Positions 17,598 through 26,515 of a stretch of 64,000 nt of DNA are shown here, in pieces. The notes beneath the pieces are model-generated. The model ran no database searches. It was not told the origin of the DNA and saw only the letters and a program-made list of their open reading frames with translations. Source of the DNA: Variovorax dokdonensis (GTDB taxonomy: Bacteria > Pseudomonadota > Gammaproteobacteria > Burkholderiales > Burkholderiaceae_C); assembly GCF_030316895.1 (NCBI RefSeq), contig NZ_JASZYV010000002.1:124001-188000 (forward strand), written 5' to 3'. Position 1 is the stretch's first letter. Each line of letters starts with the position of its first letter. A program made the position numbers and the translations under genes.

Positions 17598-18413
17598 ATG
17601 TACTTTTCTCGCACAAGCCTCGCCACAATCGGCGGTGCACTCCTTCTTCCGATGCTGACAGTCTCGACCAGCGCGCAGGCGCAGACGGAGGCTTCGGAGG
17701 CCTCTCCCGTCACGGCCAACGTCACGCTGACGACCAACTACAAGTTCCGTGGCCAGGACCAGGACGTGCTGGGCAGCAACGGCAACTTCAAGACCAGCTC
17801 GGTCAAGCCGGCCATCCAGGGCGGCTTCGACTACGCGCATGAAAGCGGCTTCTACATCGGCAACTGGAACTCCAGCGTCAACTGGCTGGACGGCAACAGC
17901 TTCGAGATGGACGTGTACGGCGGCTACAAGTTCAAGGCCGGTGGTCTGGACTGGGACGTGGGTACCCTGGGCTATGTCTATCCGGGCGCCACGCAAGGCA
18001 ACACCTGGGAAATCTACGGCTCGGGCAGCATCGCCGGCTTTACCCTCAAGTACTCGCACACGGTCTCGGACGACTACTTCAACTGGGCCGGCAGCAAGGG
18101 CGGCTCGGGCCTGTCGGGACGCAATACTGGCTACCTGAACCTGGGCTATGCCTACGAGGTGGTGCCCAAGCTCACGCTGAAGGCCTCGGTGGGCTACACC
18201 TTCTTCGCCTCGGACATCAAGGACAACACCACCGCCATCAACTACTACGACTACAACCTCGGTGCGTCGTACGACTTCGGCGCAGGCCTGGCGCTGGGCG
18301 CGTACGTGCAAGGCGCCAACAAGGGCAGCGCGTTCGAAGTGACGGGCGCGGACGGCAAGACGCTCAACCCTAACAAGGCCCGCTTCATCGTGGCGTTGAC
18401 CAAGACCCTCTGA
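17598..18413 (+). CDS. TorF-family putative porin
   Basis: Outer-membrane beta-barrel protein, 271 residues. A signal peptide (about 1-29) ends at SAQAQ. The remainder alternates aromatic/glycine beta strands (NVTLTTNYKFRGQDQD, YVYPGATQGNTWEIYG, YNLGASYDFGAGLALGAY) as in the TIGR02001 family, whose members begin with a conserved TTNYxFRG. It ends in KTL rather than the usual terminal Phe. I chose the ATG that gives the best signal peptide; there is no clear ribosome site. The transported solute is unknown. Confidence 0.8.
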   Translation: MYFSRTSLATIGGALLLPMLTVSTSAQAQTEASEASPVTANVTLTTNYKFRGQDQDVLGSNGNFKTSSVKPAIQGGFDYAHESGFYIGNWNSSVNWLDGNSFEMDVYGGYKFKAGGLDWDVGTLGYVYPGATQGNTWEIYGSGSIAGFTLKYSHTVSDDYFNWAGSKGGSGLSGRNTGYLNLGYAYEVVPKLTLKASVGYTFFASDIKDNTTAINYYDYNLGASYDFGAGLALGAYVQGANKGSAFEVTGADGKTLNPNKARFIVALTKTL

Positions 18414-18451
18414 CGACGGGTCTGGTCATGGCGGGCATCCTGCGTGTCCGC

Positions 18452-18751
18452 CTAGTTGACTCGCACCGTACCCTGGATGACGACCCCGGGTTGCGGTGCG
18501 GGTACGTAGACCGGCGCAGGCACGTAAGCGGGAGCAGGGCCGTAGTAGGCGGGGCCACGGTCCTTGCATTTGCGCTCCTCCTTGTAGTCGCCGTTTTTCT
18601 TCCACTTGCGTTCGACCTTGCAGCCGCCGTCCCAATACTCTTCCTTGTATTCGCGGTGGCCATGCTTGCCCTTGCCGTGTGGGTCGGCTGACGCAAGCAG
18701 TGGTGCGAGGACGATGGCCCCGGCCAGGAGAGAAATAACTGAACGTTTCAT
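18452..18751 (-). CDS. Small secreted Tyr/Lys-rich protein of unknown function
   Basis: A 99-residue protein with a clear signal peptide (MKRSVISLLAGAIVLAPLLASA). The mature part has a charged Lys/Glu/Tyr half (HGHREYKEEYWDGGCKVERK) containing two Cys (in GGCKVE and ERKCKD) that could form a disulfide, then a Pro/Tyr/Val repeat (PAPAYVPAPVYVPAPQPG). GGAG lies 6 bp before the ATG. The plan resembles small periplasmic proteins with a Pro-rich tail common in Burkholderiales. No function is proposed. Confidence 0.72.
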   Translation of the reverse strand: MKRSVISLLAGAIVLAPLLASADPHGKGKHGHREYKEEYWDGGCKVERKWKKNGDYKEERKCKDRGPAYYGPAPAYVPAPVYVPAPQPGVVIQGTVRVN

Positions 18752-18945
18752 GATGGGCTCCGTTGTACCCGGACTAGGTTTCCAGCCTTTTTCCGCATAT
18801 CACGAAGTTAGCAGCGACGACCACTGAGAACGCGCCGTTTCGGGAGCGTTTGCTTGTCAGACGTTGCCGCACCGTAGAGCCGGTACGCATTCCACCGATG
18901 GCGCCAAGAATGCTGGCGCCTGGGCAGCAGTCGCGCCCCTCACCC

Positions 18946-19416
18946 TCAGGGCGCCGCCGGCAAAGGCAGCGCCGTCTTGTAGCGGACCTGCTTGAGCGCA
19001 AAGCTCGAGCGGATCTTCTCGATGCCCGCGATGGGTGTGAGTTGCTCGAGGATGAACTTCTCCAGCGCGGCGATGTCGGGCACCGCTACACGGATCAGGT
19101 AGTCGCTGTCGCCTGTCATGAGGTAACACTCCATGACTTCTTCATGCTCGCCAATGCGCTGCTCGAAGGCCGCCAGGCTCGCCTTGCTCTGCGAAGTCAG
19201 GCTGATGGAAATGAACACGTTCAGGCCGAGGCCCAGCGCCTGGGGATTGGCGATGGCCACATAACGGTCAATCACGCCTGCCGCCTCGAGCGCCTTCACC
19301 CGCGCCAGGCATGGGGAGGGCGACAGTTGCACGCGCCGCGCCAGCTCGACGTTGGAAAGGGCGCCGTCGCTTTGCAGTTCCTTGAGGATGCGCAGATCGA
19401 TGGCGTCGAGCTTCAT
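18946..19416 (-). CDS. Lrp/AsnC-family regulator (MdeR/BkdR-like)
   Basis: Leucine-responsive-type regulator, 156 residues: N-terminal helix-turn-helix (LDAIDLRILKELQSDG...LSPSPCLARVKALEAAGVI, residues 2-50) and a C-terminal RAM/AsnC ligand domain (about 65-145) with the GDSDYLIRV core. It diverges from the E1-type 2-oxoacid dehydrogenase with 113 bp between start codons. In Pseudomonas putida the Lrp-type MdeR controls mdeAB, where MdeB is an E1 of the same type, so this gene probably controls its neighbour in response to an amino acid. The ATG at 19414-19416 is the start of the canonical N-terminus. Confidence 0.9.
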   Translation of the reverse strand: MKLDAIDLRILKELQSDGALSNVELARRVQLSPSPCLARVKALEAAGVIDRYVAIANPQALGLGLNVFISISLTSQSKASLAAFEQRIGEHEEVMECYLMTGDSDYLIRVAVPDIAALEKFILEQLTPIAGIEKIRSSFALKQVRYKTALPLPAAP

Positions 19417-19421
19417 GATGT

Positions 19422-19432
19422 AAGAATTTCTT
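19422..19432. promoter_or_regulatory. Palindrome AAGAATTTCTT in the lrp/E1 divergent promoter
   Basis: A perfect palindrome around a central T (AAGAA-T-TTCTT) starts 6 bp upstream of the Lrp-type gene in an AT-rich patch. Lrp/AsnC proteins often bind such AT-rich palindromes, so it is a plausible autoregulatory site. The motif is short and could be chance. Confidence 0.35.
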
Positions 19433-19529
19433 GGATTCGCAGATTGCCGGCAGTTTATGCTGCACGCGTCCACTCGACCGCGTCATATCGGCATCTCATT
19501 CTGGACGTCGCGGCCTAGAGTGCGGCACC

Positions 19530-22142
19530 ATGAATGCCCCACTGCATACCGAGCACCTGCGCGCCCTGATGGCCATGACGCCCTCGCCGCTTCCCGATCC
19601 CGACCCCGCGGAAAGCGCCGAGTGGCGCGAATCCTTCCTGGCCCTGGTCGACGCGCACGGGCCCGAGCGCGCCCGCTTCATGCTCGACGAACTGGCACGC
19701 ATCGCGCGCCAGCAGCAGATCGGCTGGCAGCCCGAACTCAGCACGCCCTACGTCAACACGATCGCGGTCGACGCGCAGCCCGCCTTTCCGGGCGACCTCG
19801 CCATCGAGGAGCGCCTGGGCTCGCTGATGCGCTGGAACGCGCTGGCGATGGTGGCGCGCGCCAACCAGGCCTACGGCGAGCTCGGTGGGCACATCGCCAG
19901 CTATGCCAGCGCGGCCGATCTGTTCGAGGTGGGCTTCAACCACTTCTTTTGCGCGCGAGACGACCGGCACCGGGGAGACCTGGTGTTCTTCCAGCCGCAC
20001 AGCGCGCCGGGCGTGTATGCACGCGCCTATCTCGAAGGACGCCTGAGCGAGCAGGACCTGCAGCACTATCGGCAGGAGATCGAAGTCGCCGATGGCGCGC
20101 GCGGCCTGTGCAGCTACCCGCATCCCTGGCTGATGCCGGACTTCTGGCAATTCCCGACCGGCTCGATGGGCATCGGCCCGATCAGCTCGATCTATCACGC
20201 GCGCTTCATGCGCTACTTGTCGCACCGCCGCCTGCTCGACTGCTCGGGCCGCAAGGTGTGGGGCGTGTTCGGCGACGGCGAGATGGACGAGCCCGAATCG
20301 ATGAGCGCGCTCACCCTGGCCGCACGCGAGAAGCTCGACAATCTGGTTTGGGTGGTCAACTGCAACCTGCAGCGCCTGGACGGTCCGGTGCGCGGCAACG
20401 GCCGCATCATCGACGAGCTGGAAAAGCTCTTCGCCGGCGCCGGCTGGAACGTCATCAAGCTCGTGTGGGGCAGCGACTGGGACGGCCTGTTCGCGCGCGA
20501 CGCCTCCGGTGCGCTGACGCGTGCCTTTGCCGACACGGTGGACGGCCAGATGCAGACCTTCGCCGCCAAGGACGGCCGCTTCAACCGTGAACACTTCTTC
20601 GGCCAGAACGAGGCGCTCGCACGCCTGGCCCAAGGCATGACGGACGAGCAGATCGACCGCCTCAAGCGCGGCGGCCATGACATCGTGAAGATCCACGCGG
20701 CGTATGCGGCCGCGGCCGCCCATCGTGGCCAGCCGACCGTGATCCTGGCCCACACCAAGAAGGGCTATGGCATGGGCACGGCAGGCCAGGGCCGCATGAC
20801 CACGCATTCGCAGAAGAAGCTCGATGAAGGCGAACTCCTGGCGTTTCGGAACCGCTTCAACCTGCCACTGTCGGACGAGCAGGCGACGACGCTGTCGTTC
20901 TACAAGCCGGCGGCGGACAGCGCCGAGATGCAATACCTGAAGCAGCGTCGCGAGGCGCTGGGCGGCTCCATGCCGCGCCGCGAGACCGCCTGCGACACGT
21001 TGCCGGTGCCGGCGCTGGCCAGCTACGCGCAGTTCGCGGTCGCCGCGGCCGGCAAGGAGATGAGCACGACGATGGCCTTCGTGCGCATGCTGGGCAACCT
21101 GATGAAAGACGGCCAGTTGGGCCCGCGCATCGTGCCGATCGTGGCCGACGAAGCGCGGACTTTCGGCATGGCCAACCTGTTCAAGCAGGTGGGCATCTAT
21201 TCGAGCGTTGGCCAGCGCTACGCGCCGGAAGACATCGGCTCGGTGCTGAGCTATCGCGAAGCGATCGATGGCCAGATCCTGGAAGAAGGCATCAGCGAAG
21301 CCGGCGCCATTGCGAGCTGGACGGCTGCGGCCACCAGCTACAGCGTGCACGGCCTGGCCATGCTGCCCTTCTACATCTACTACTCGATGTTCGGCTTCCA
21401 GCGCGTGGGTGATGCCATCTGGGCTGCGGCCGACCAGCGTGCGCGGGGCTTTCTGCTTGGCGCTACATCTGGCCGGACCACGCTGGGCGGCGAAGGCTTG
21501 CAGCACCAGGACGGCAGCAGCCACCTGGTGGCCGCGACCATTCCCAACTGCAAGGCCTACGACCCGGCGTTCGCGGGCGAGATGGCCGTGATCGTCGACG
21601 CCGGCATGCGCGAGATGCTGGTCGAGCAGCGCGACGTCTTCTACTACATCACGCTGATGAACGAGAACTACGCGCAGCCGGATGTGCCGCCCGATGCGCA
21701 TGCCGACATCTTGCGCGGGTGCTATCGCTTCAGCAGCGTCGGGCAGGGATCGCGGCGCGTGACGCTGATGGGCTCGGGCGCGATCTTCACGGAGGTGCTG
21801 AAGGCGGCGCGGCTGCTGGCCGAAGATGGCATCGCCTCCGACGTGTTCAGCGTGACGAGCTGGAGCGAGCTCTCGCGCGACGGCCTGGCCTGCGAGGCAT
21901 CCGGGCAGACGCCGTTCGTGGCGAGCCAGCTGGCGTCGTCGAGCGGCCCGGTGATCGCCGCCACCGACTACGTCAGGGCCGTGGCCGAGAGCGTCCGGGC
22001 GCACCTGCCCGAGGGGCGTCGCTTCGTGACGCTGGGCACCGACGGCTTCGGGCGCAGCGACACGCGTGCGGCCCTGCGCCGCTTCTTCGGGGTGGATGCG
22101 GCCAGCATCGCGAAGGCGGCGCGCAAGGCACTGGGCGATTGA
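19530..22142 (+). CDS. Homodimeric E1-type 2-oxoacid dehydrogenase (AceE/MdeB-like)
   Basis: ThDP-dependent decarboxylase of 870 residues, the size of homodimeric pyruvate dehydrogenase E1 (E. coli AceE is 887). It aligns by eye across the whole length: GGHIASYASAADLFEVGFNHFF, the ThDP-Mg motif GDGEMDEPES (from residue 248) with VVNCNLQRLDGPV, the PFYIYYSMFGFQR segment, EGLQHQDGSSH and LGTDGFGRSDTR. No E2 or E3 gene is nearby. The divergent Lrp partner points to the MdeB paralogue group, for which oxidation of 2-oxobutyrate from methionine gamma-lyase is reported, but no mdeA lies here. The ATG at 19530 has no strong ribosome site. Classical AceE remains possible. Confidence 0.85.
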   Translation: MNAPLHTEHLRALMAMTPSPLPDPDPAESAEWRESFLALVDAHGPERARFMLDELARIARQQQIGWQPELSTPYVNTIAVDAQPAFPGDLAIEERLGSLMRWNALAMVARANQAYGELGGHIASYASAADLFEVGFNHFFCARDDRHRGDLVFFQPHSAPGVYARAYLEGRLSEQDLQHYRQEIEVADGARGLCSYPHPWLMPDFWQFPTGSMGIGPISSIYHARFMRYLSHRRLLDCSGRKVWGVFGDGEMDEPESMSALTLAAREKLDNLVWVVNCNLQRLDGPVRGNGRIIDELEKLFAGAGWNVIKLVWGSDWDGLFARDASGALTRAFADTVDGQMQTFAAKDGRFNREHFFGQNEALARLAQGMTDEQIDRLKRGGHDIVKIHAAYAAAAAHRGQPTVILAHTKKGYGMGTAGQGRMTTHSQKKLDEGELLAFRNRFNLPLSDEQATTLSFYKPAADSAEMQYLKQRREALGGSMPRRETACDTLPVPALASYAQFAVAAAGKEMSTTMAFVRMLGNLMKDGQLGPRIVPIVADEARTFGMANLFKQVGIYSSVGQRYAPEDIGSVLSYREAIDGQILEEGISEAGAIASWTAAATSYSVHGLAMLPFYIYYSMFGFQRVGDAIWAAADQRARGFLLGATSGRTTLGGEGLQHQDGSSHLVAATIPNCKAYDPAFAGEMAVIVDAGMREMLVEQRDVFYYITLMNENYAQPDVPPDAHADILRGCYRFSSVGQGSRRVTLMGSGAIFTEVLKAARLLAEDGIASDVFSVTSWSELSRDGLACEASGQTPFVASQLASSSGPVIAATDYVRAVAESVRAHLPEGRRFVTLGTDGFGRSDTRAALRRFFGVDAASIAKAARKALGD

Positions 22143-22302
22143 TGCGCGTCGCCTGAACGCGCTGCGCCTCTCCAGGGGCGTCGCCCGCTTCGTGGCGGCG
22201 CAGCCTCCCGTCTTGCTTCAGAATGGTCGGCTTTCAGCGCCGACCGTGCCTATCATTGTCCCGGCCTCCAAGCGCCGTGGTACGAGATTTGAAGGAAGTG
22301 AC

Positions 22303-23235
22303 GTGGAGACAAGATCGAACACAAGAAGCACCAGCGCGGGGCTCATCGGCCTGGGCGCCATGGGCGCCGGCATCGCCGCCACGCTGCGGCGTGCCGGCTA
22401 CGACCTGCATGTGTGCGACGCGCGCCCTGGCGCGGCCGAAGCATTCGCGGCCGAAGGCGGCACCGCGCACGCCAACCCGGCCGAAGTCGCCCGGCAATGC
22501 GACTGCATCGTGAGCGTGGTGGTGAACGCGCAGCAGACCGAAGAAGTCCTGTTCGGGCCGAATGGAGCGGCGGCGGCCATGAAGCCCGGCAGCGTGTTCA
22601 TCATGTGCTCCACGGTCGACCCCAATTGGTCGATCTCGCTGGAGCAGCGCCTGGCCGAACGTGGCCTTCTCTACATCGACGCCCCCATCTCCGGCGGCGC
22701 CGCCAAGGCCGCGAGCGGCCAGATGACGGTGATGTCTTCGGCCAGGCCCGAGGCCTACGCCAAGGCCGGCAGCGTGCTGGACGACATGGCGGGCAAGGTC
22801 TATCGACTCGGCGACAAGGCCGGCGCCGGCAGCAAGGTGAAGATCATCAATCAGCTGCTGGCGGGGGTCCACATCGCGGCCGCCGCCGAGGCGATGGCCC
22901 TGGGCATTCGCGAGGGCGTGGCGGCAGATGCGCTTTACGAGGTCATCACCCACAGCGCGGGCAACAGCTGGATGTTCGAGAACCGCATGGCTCACGTGCT
23001 GGCCGGCGACTACACGCCGCTGTCGGCGGTCGACATCTTCGTCAAAGACCTGGGCCTGGTGCTCGACACGGCGCGCGCCAGCAAGTTTCCGCTGCCGCTG
23101 GCGTCGACCGCACACCAGATGTTCATGCAGGCATCGACCGCCGGCTTCGCGCGCGAAGACGATAGCGCCGTCATCAAGATCTTTCCGGGCATCGAGCTGC
23201 CGCCCGCCAAAGCCAAGAAGGAAGACACGCCATGA
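22303..23235 (+). CDS. ltnD: L-threonate dehydrogenase (3-hydroxyisobutyrate dehydrogenase family)
   Basis: NAD-dependent beta-hydroxyacid dehydrogenase, 310 residues. It has a Rossmann GLIGLGAMGAG motif (residues 13-23), the substrate-binding DAPISGGAAKAASGQ and the catalytic Lys180 in SKVKIINQLL. LtnD oxidises L-threonate to 2-oxo-tetronate, and the three following genes complete that pathway, which supports the assignment over tartronate semialdehyde reductase. It starts at GTG 22303 with AAGGA 7 bp upstream; no ATG fits the N-terminus. Its TGA overlaps the otnK ATG by 4 bp. The 160-bp gap after the E1 gene may hold the cluster promoter. Confidence 0.88.
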   Translation: METRSNTRSTSAGLIGLGAMGAGIAATLRRAGYDLHVCDARPGAAEAFAAEGGTAHANPAEVARQCDCIVSVVVNAQQTEEVLFGPNGAAAAMKPGSVFIMCSTVDPNWSISLEQRLAERGLLYIDAPISGGAAKAASGQMTVMSSARPEAYAKAGSVLDDMAGKVYRLGDKAGAGSKVKIINQLLAGVHIAAAAEAMALGIREGVAADALYEVITHSAGNSWMFENRMAHVLAGDYTPLSAVDIFVKDLGLVLDTARASKFPLPLASTAHQMFMQASTAGFAREDDSAVIKIFPGIELPPAKAKKEDTP

Positions 23236-24506
23236 CATTGGCACTGGGCTGCATTGCCGACGATTTCACCGGCGCCACCGATCTGGCCAACAACCTGGTG
23301 CGTGCAGGCATGCGCGTGGTGCAGACGATCGGCGTGCCCGACCAACCCGTGGCCGCCGAGGTCGATGCGATCGTGGTCGCGCTGAAGTCGCGCACCATTC
23401 CTGCCGCCGAAGCGGTCGAGAAGTCGATCGCGGCGCTGCGATGGCTGCAGGCCCAAGGCGCGCAGCAGATCTATTTCAAGTACTGCTCCACCTTCGACAG
23501 CACGCCCGCGGGCAACATCGGCCCGGTGACCGAGGCGCTGATGGATGCGCTCGGCTGCGACTTCACCATCGCCACGCCCGCCTTCCCGGACAACGGGCGC
23601 ACGGTGTTCAAGGGCTACCTGTTCGCCGGCGATGCCTTGCTCAACGAGAGCGGCATGGAGAAGCACCCGCTCACGCCCATGACCGATCCGAACCTGGTGC
23701 GGGTGATGCAGGCGCAGACCGGGCGCAAGGTCGGGCTGGTCGACTACCGCGCCGTGGCGCAGGGCGCCGATGCGGTGCGGGCGCGCTTCGACGAGCTGCG
23801 TTCGCAAGGCGTTGGCGTTGCCATCGTCGACGCGCTGTCCAACGAAGACTTGCTGCGTCTCGGGCCGGCGCTGGCCGGCATGCCGCTGGTCACCGCAGGC
23901 TCGGGCGTGGCGATCGGCCTGCCCGCCAACTTCGGCGTGTCGCCTTCAGGGGCGGCGAGCGCGCTGCCGTCGGTGCAGGGGCGACGTGCCGTGCTGTCGG
24001 GCAGCTGCTCGCTGGCCACCAACCGGCAGGTGCGCGCCTTCATCGAAAGCGGTCGATCGGCGTTGGCCATCGATCCGCTGCGCATCGCCAATGGCGAAGA
24101 CGTGGTGACCGAAGCGCTGGCCTGGGCCGGGTCGATGCTGATCGATGGCGGACCGGTGCTCATCTATTCCACAGCCGACAGCGGCGCGGTGCAATCGATC
24201 CAGGGCCAACTGGGCGTCGAGAAGGCGGGCGCCCTGGTCGAGCGCACGTTGGCCGACATCGCGCGTGGCCTCGTCGCGCTGCACGGCGTGCGCCAGTTGG
24301 TGGTGGCCGGTGGCGAGACCTCCGGGGCCTGCGTGCAGGCGCTGGATATCGGGCAACTGCAGATCGGCCCGCAGATCGACCCCGGCGTGCCTTGGTGCCA
24401 TGCGCCTTGCGAGGCGGCCGGCGACGAGGGACTGCTCATTGCGCTCAAGTCCGGCAACTTCGGAACGGACGACTTTTTCACCAAGTCCTTCGCCGCCGTG
24501 CCATGA
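23232..24506 (+). CDS. otnK: 3-oxo-tetronate kinase (four-carbon acid sugar kinase)
   Basis: ATP-dependent kinase of 424 residues that makes 3-oxo-tetronate 4-phosphate. The DUF1537 N-terminal substrate domain (LGCIADDFTGATDLANNLV, KYCSTFDSTPAGNIGPV) and the C-terminal nucleotide-binding domain (VAGGETSGACVQALDI, GLLIALKSGNFGTDDFF) are intact. Its ATGA overlaps ltnD, and its own stop overlaps otnC in the same way, so translation of the cluster is coupled. Confidence 0.92.
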   Translation: MTLALGCIADDFTGATDLANNLVRAGMRVVQTIGVPDQPVAAEVDAIVVALKSRTIPAAEAVEKSIAALRWLQAQGAQQIYFKYCSTFDSTPAGNIGPVTEALMDALGCDFTIATPAFPDNGRTVFKGYLFAGDALLNESGMEKHPLTPMTDPNLVRVMQAQTGRKVGLVDYRAVAQGADAVRARFDELRSQGVGVAIVDALSNEDLLRLGPALAGMPLVTAGSGVAIGLPANFGVSPSGAASALPSVQGRRAVLSGSCSLATNRQVRAFIESGRSALAIDPLRIANGEDVVTEALAWAGSMLIDGGPVLIYSTADSGAVQSIQGQLGVEKAGALVERTLADIARGLVALHGVRQLVVAGGETSGACVQALDIGQLQIGPQIDPGVPWCHAPCEAAGDEGLLIALKSGNFGTDDFFTKSFAAVP

Positions 24507-25186
24507 CCGAGAACCAAGCTCGCGACGAGATCGTGCGCGTCGGGCGCAGCCTGTTCGAGCGCGGCCTGGTGCATGCCACCGCCGGCAACATCAGCGTGCG
24601 CCTGGAAGACGGCGGCTTTCTCATCACGCCCACCGATGCGTGTCTCGGCTTTCTGGACCCCGCGCGCCTGGCCCGGCTCGATGCGCGAGGCCAGCAGACC
24701 GGCGGTGATCGCGCCAGCAAGACCCTTGCGCTGCATGCGCGCATCTATGCCAGCGCCCGCCGATTCGACGCCGACACCTGCTGCGTGATCCACACGCATT
24801 CCACCCACTGCGTCGCGCTCTCGATGGACGATGCGACGAACGACGAGTTGCTGCCGGCCATCACGCCGTACTTCGTGATGAAAGTGGGCCACGTGCCGCG
24901 CATCGCCTATCAGCGTCCAGGCGCGGCGGAGGCCGCCGATGCCGTCGCGAAGGCGATCGAGCGCTATGGCGAGCGCGGCACGCCCATCCGCGCGGTCATG
25001 CTGGAGCGGCTGGGGCCCAATGTCTGGCACGACTCACCGGCCGCCGCCATGGCCACGCTGGAAGAGCTGGAAGAAAGCGCTCGGCTGTGGTGCCTGGCTG
25101 GCGCCCGCGCCGGCGGGCATCGGCCGGCGCCGCTGACCGAGCCGCAGATTGAAGCATTGCGCCGCCAGTTCGGCGCGCGCTGGTAG
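24503..25186 (+). CDS. otnC: 3-oxo-tetronate 4-phosphate decarboxylase (class II aldolase fold)
   Basis: Zn-dependent class II aldolase/adducin-family enzyme, 227 residues, that converts 3-oxo-tetronate 4-phosphate to dihydroxyacetone phosphate and CO2. Visible features are the phosphate loop [17 protein letters not shown], the metal ligands in [12 protein letters not shown] and the later NVWHDSP in place of the aldolase His. The ATG overlaps the otnK stop (ATGA). Confidence 0.9.
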   Translation: MTENQARDEIVRVGRSLFERGLVHATAGNISVRLEDGGFLITPTDACLGFLDPARLARLDARGQQTGGDRASKTLALHARIYASARRFDADTCCVIHTHSTHCVALSMDDATNDELLPAITPYFVMKVGHVPRIAYQRPGAAEAADAVAKAIERYGERGTPIRAVMLERLGPNVWHDSPAAAMATLEELEESARLWCLAGARAGGHRPAPLTEPQIEALRRQFGARW

Positions 25187-25211
25187 TTCACTTATTCGAG
25201 GTCAAAGAACC

Positions 25212-26042
25212 ATGCCCCGATTCGCCGCCAACCTGTCGATGCTCTACACGGAGCTCGATTTCCTCGACCGCTTCGATGCCGCCGCCCGCGACGGTTTCAA
25301 GGCCGTCGAATACCTCTTCCCCTATGCCTTCGAGGCGCGCGACATTCGCGCCCGCCTCGATGCCAACGGCCTGCAGCAGGTGTTGTTCAATGCGCCGCCG
25401 GGCAACTGGGACGGCGGCGAACGGGGGCTGGCGTGCCTGCCCGGACGCGAGGCCGAGTTCCGCGAAGGCATCGCCAAGGCGCTGGACTATGCGCAGGCGC
25501 TGGACTGTCCGCGCATCCACGTCATGGCCGGACTCATTCCCGAGGGCAAGGAACGCGAGGCGGTGCAACCGACCTACGTCGAGAACCTGCGCTGGGCCGC
25601 GGCCGAGGCGAAGAAGGCCGGACGCGACCTGCTGCTCGAGCCGATCAACCAGCGCGACATTCCGCGCTTCTTCCTGAACCGGCAGGACCACGCACACGAG
25701 ATCATCGGCATGATCGGCGCGGACAACCTCAAGGTGCAGATGGACCTCTACCACTGCCAGATCGTCGAAGGCGACGTGGCGATGAAGATCCGTAAGTACC
25801 TGCCCACCGGGCGCGTCGCCCACTTCCAGATCGCCGGTGTGCCGCAGCGCCATGAGCCGGACATCGGCGAGCTGAACCATCCCTATTTGTTCAGCGTGAT
25901 CGACGAGGTGGCGGCGCAATGCGGCTGGCAAGGCTGGGTGGGTTGCGAGTACCGGCCGGCGCGTGGCGCGGTGCCAGGCGGCACCTCCGACGGCCTGGGC
26001 TGGCTGCGCGATTGCACAGAGGCAGCGAAGGAATCCGAATGA
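25212..26042 (+). CDS. otnI: 2-oxo-tetronate isomerase (hydroxypyruvate isomerase family)
   Basis: TIM-barrel isomerase of 276 residues (AP endonuclease family 2 fold) that interconverts 2- and 3-oxo-tetronate. Family signatures include [29 protein letters not shown], the catalytic Glu regions [16 protein letters not shown] and GCEYRPARG, and [13 protein letters not shown]. Hydroxypyruvate isomerase is the closest alternative, but the otnK/otnC neighbours decide for OtnI. It begins 25 bp after otnC, and its stop overlaps the RidA-type ATG by 4 bp. Confidence 0.9.
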   Translation: MPRFAANLSMLYTELDFLDRFDAAARDGFKAVEYLFPYAFEARDIRARLDANGLQQVLFNAPPGNWDGGERGLACLPGREAEFREGIAKALDYAQALDCPRIHVMAGLIPEGKEREAVQPTYVENLRWAAAEAKKAGRDLLLEPINQRDIPRFFLNRQDHAHEIIGMIGADNLKVQMDLYHCQIVEGDVAMKIRKYLPTGRVAHFQIAGVPQRHEPDIGELNHPYLFSVIDEVAAQCGWQGWVGCEYRPARGAVPGGTSDGLGWLRDCTEAAKESE

Positions 26043-26497
26043 GCATGGGCAAGCCGATGGCCCGCTACGCCGCATCGCGGCGCGTGGGCGATTTCGTCTT
26101 CATGAGCGGCGTGGTGGCGGTCGACACCGCCACGCGCCGCGCGGTCACGACCTACGAGGAGCTGCCCGAAGCGGCCCGCGTGGCACTGCAGGGCCTGGGC
26201 TATGCCACCGGGCAGCTGTCGGTCGATGTGTTCGAGGCGCCCATCGTGGCGCAAAGCTGGTTCGTGCTCGAACGCATCCGCGAACTGGCGGCCGGGCATG
26301 GCGGCACGATGGAAGACGTCGTCAAGCTGGTGCAGTACTTCCGCCGGCTCGACCACTATCCGGCCTACAGCCGCGTGCGCGGGCTGTTCTATCCGAACGA
26401 TCCGCCGGTCAGCACGGTGGTGGAAGTGTCGAACTACCTCCCGGGCGAGAACGTCTGGATCGAAGTGGAGGCGACGATGTACCTGCCCCGCAGCTGA
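26039..26497 (+). CDS. RidA/YjgF-family protein lacking the catalytic Arg
   Basis: A 152-residue Rid-superfamily protein coupled to otnI by an ATGA overlap. The core ([69 protein letters not shown]) fits the fold. In RidA proper the Arg of PARSCVEV binds the imino-acid carboxylate; here the aligned segment reads PPVSTVVEV with Ser125 in that place. It therefore falls with the Arg-less Rid subfamilies whose reactions are mostly unknown, and general 2-imino acid deaminase activity is doubtful. Its position in a tetronate operon suggests a role on an intermediate of that pathway or of a linked one. Confidence 0.82.
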   Translation: MSMGKPMARYAASRRVGDFVFMSGVVAVDTATRRAVTTYEELPEAARVALQGLGYATGQLSVDVFEAPIVAQSWFVLERIRELAAGHGGTMEDVVKLVQYFRRLDHYPAYSRVRGLFYPNDPPVSTVVEVSNYLPGENVWIEVEATMYLPRS

Positions 26498-26515
26498 GCG
26501 GCGGCGCGCCTCGCG

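Noticed and set aside
19515..22004. Minus-strand open frame (829 codons) across the E1 gene
   Set aside because: Antisense of a full-length E1 with all ThDP motifs.
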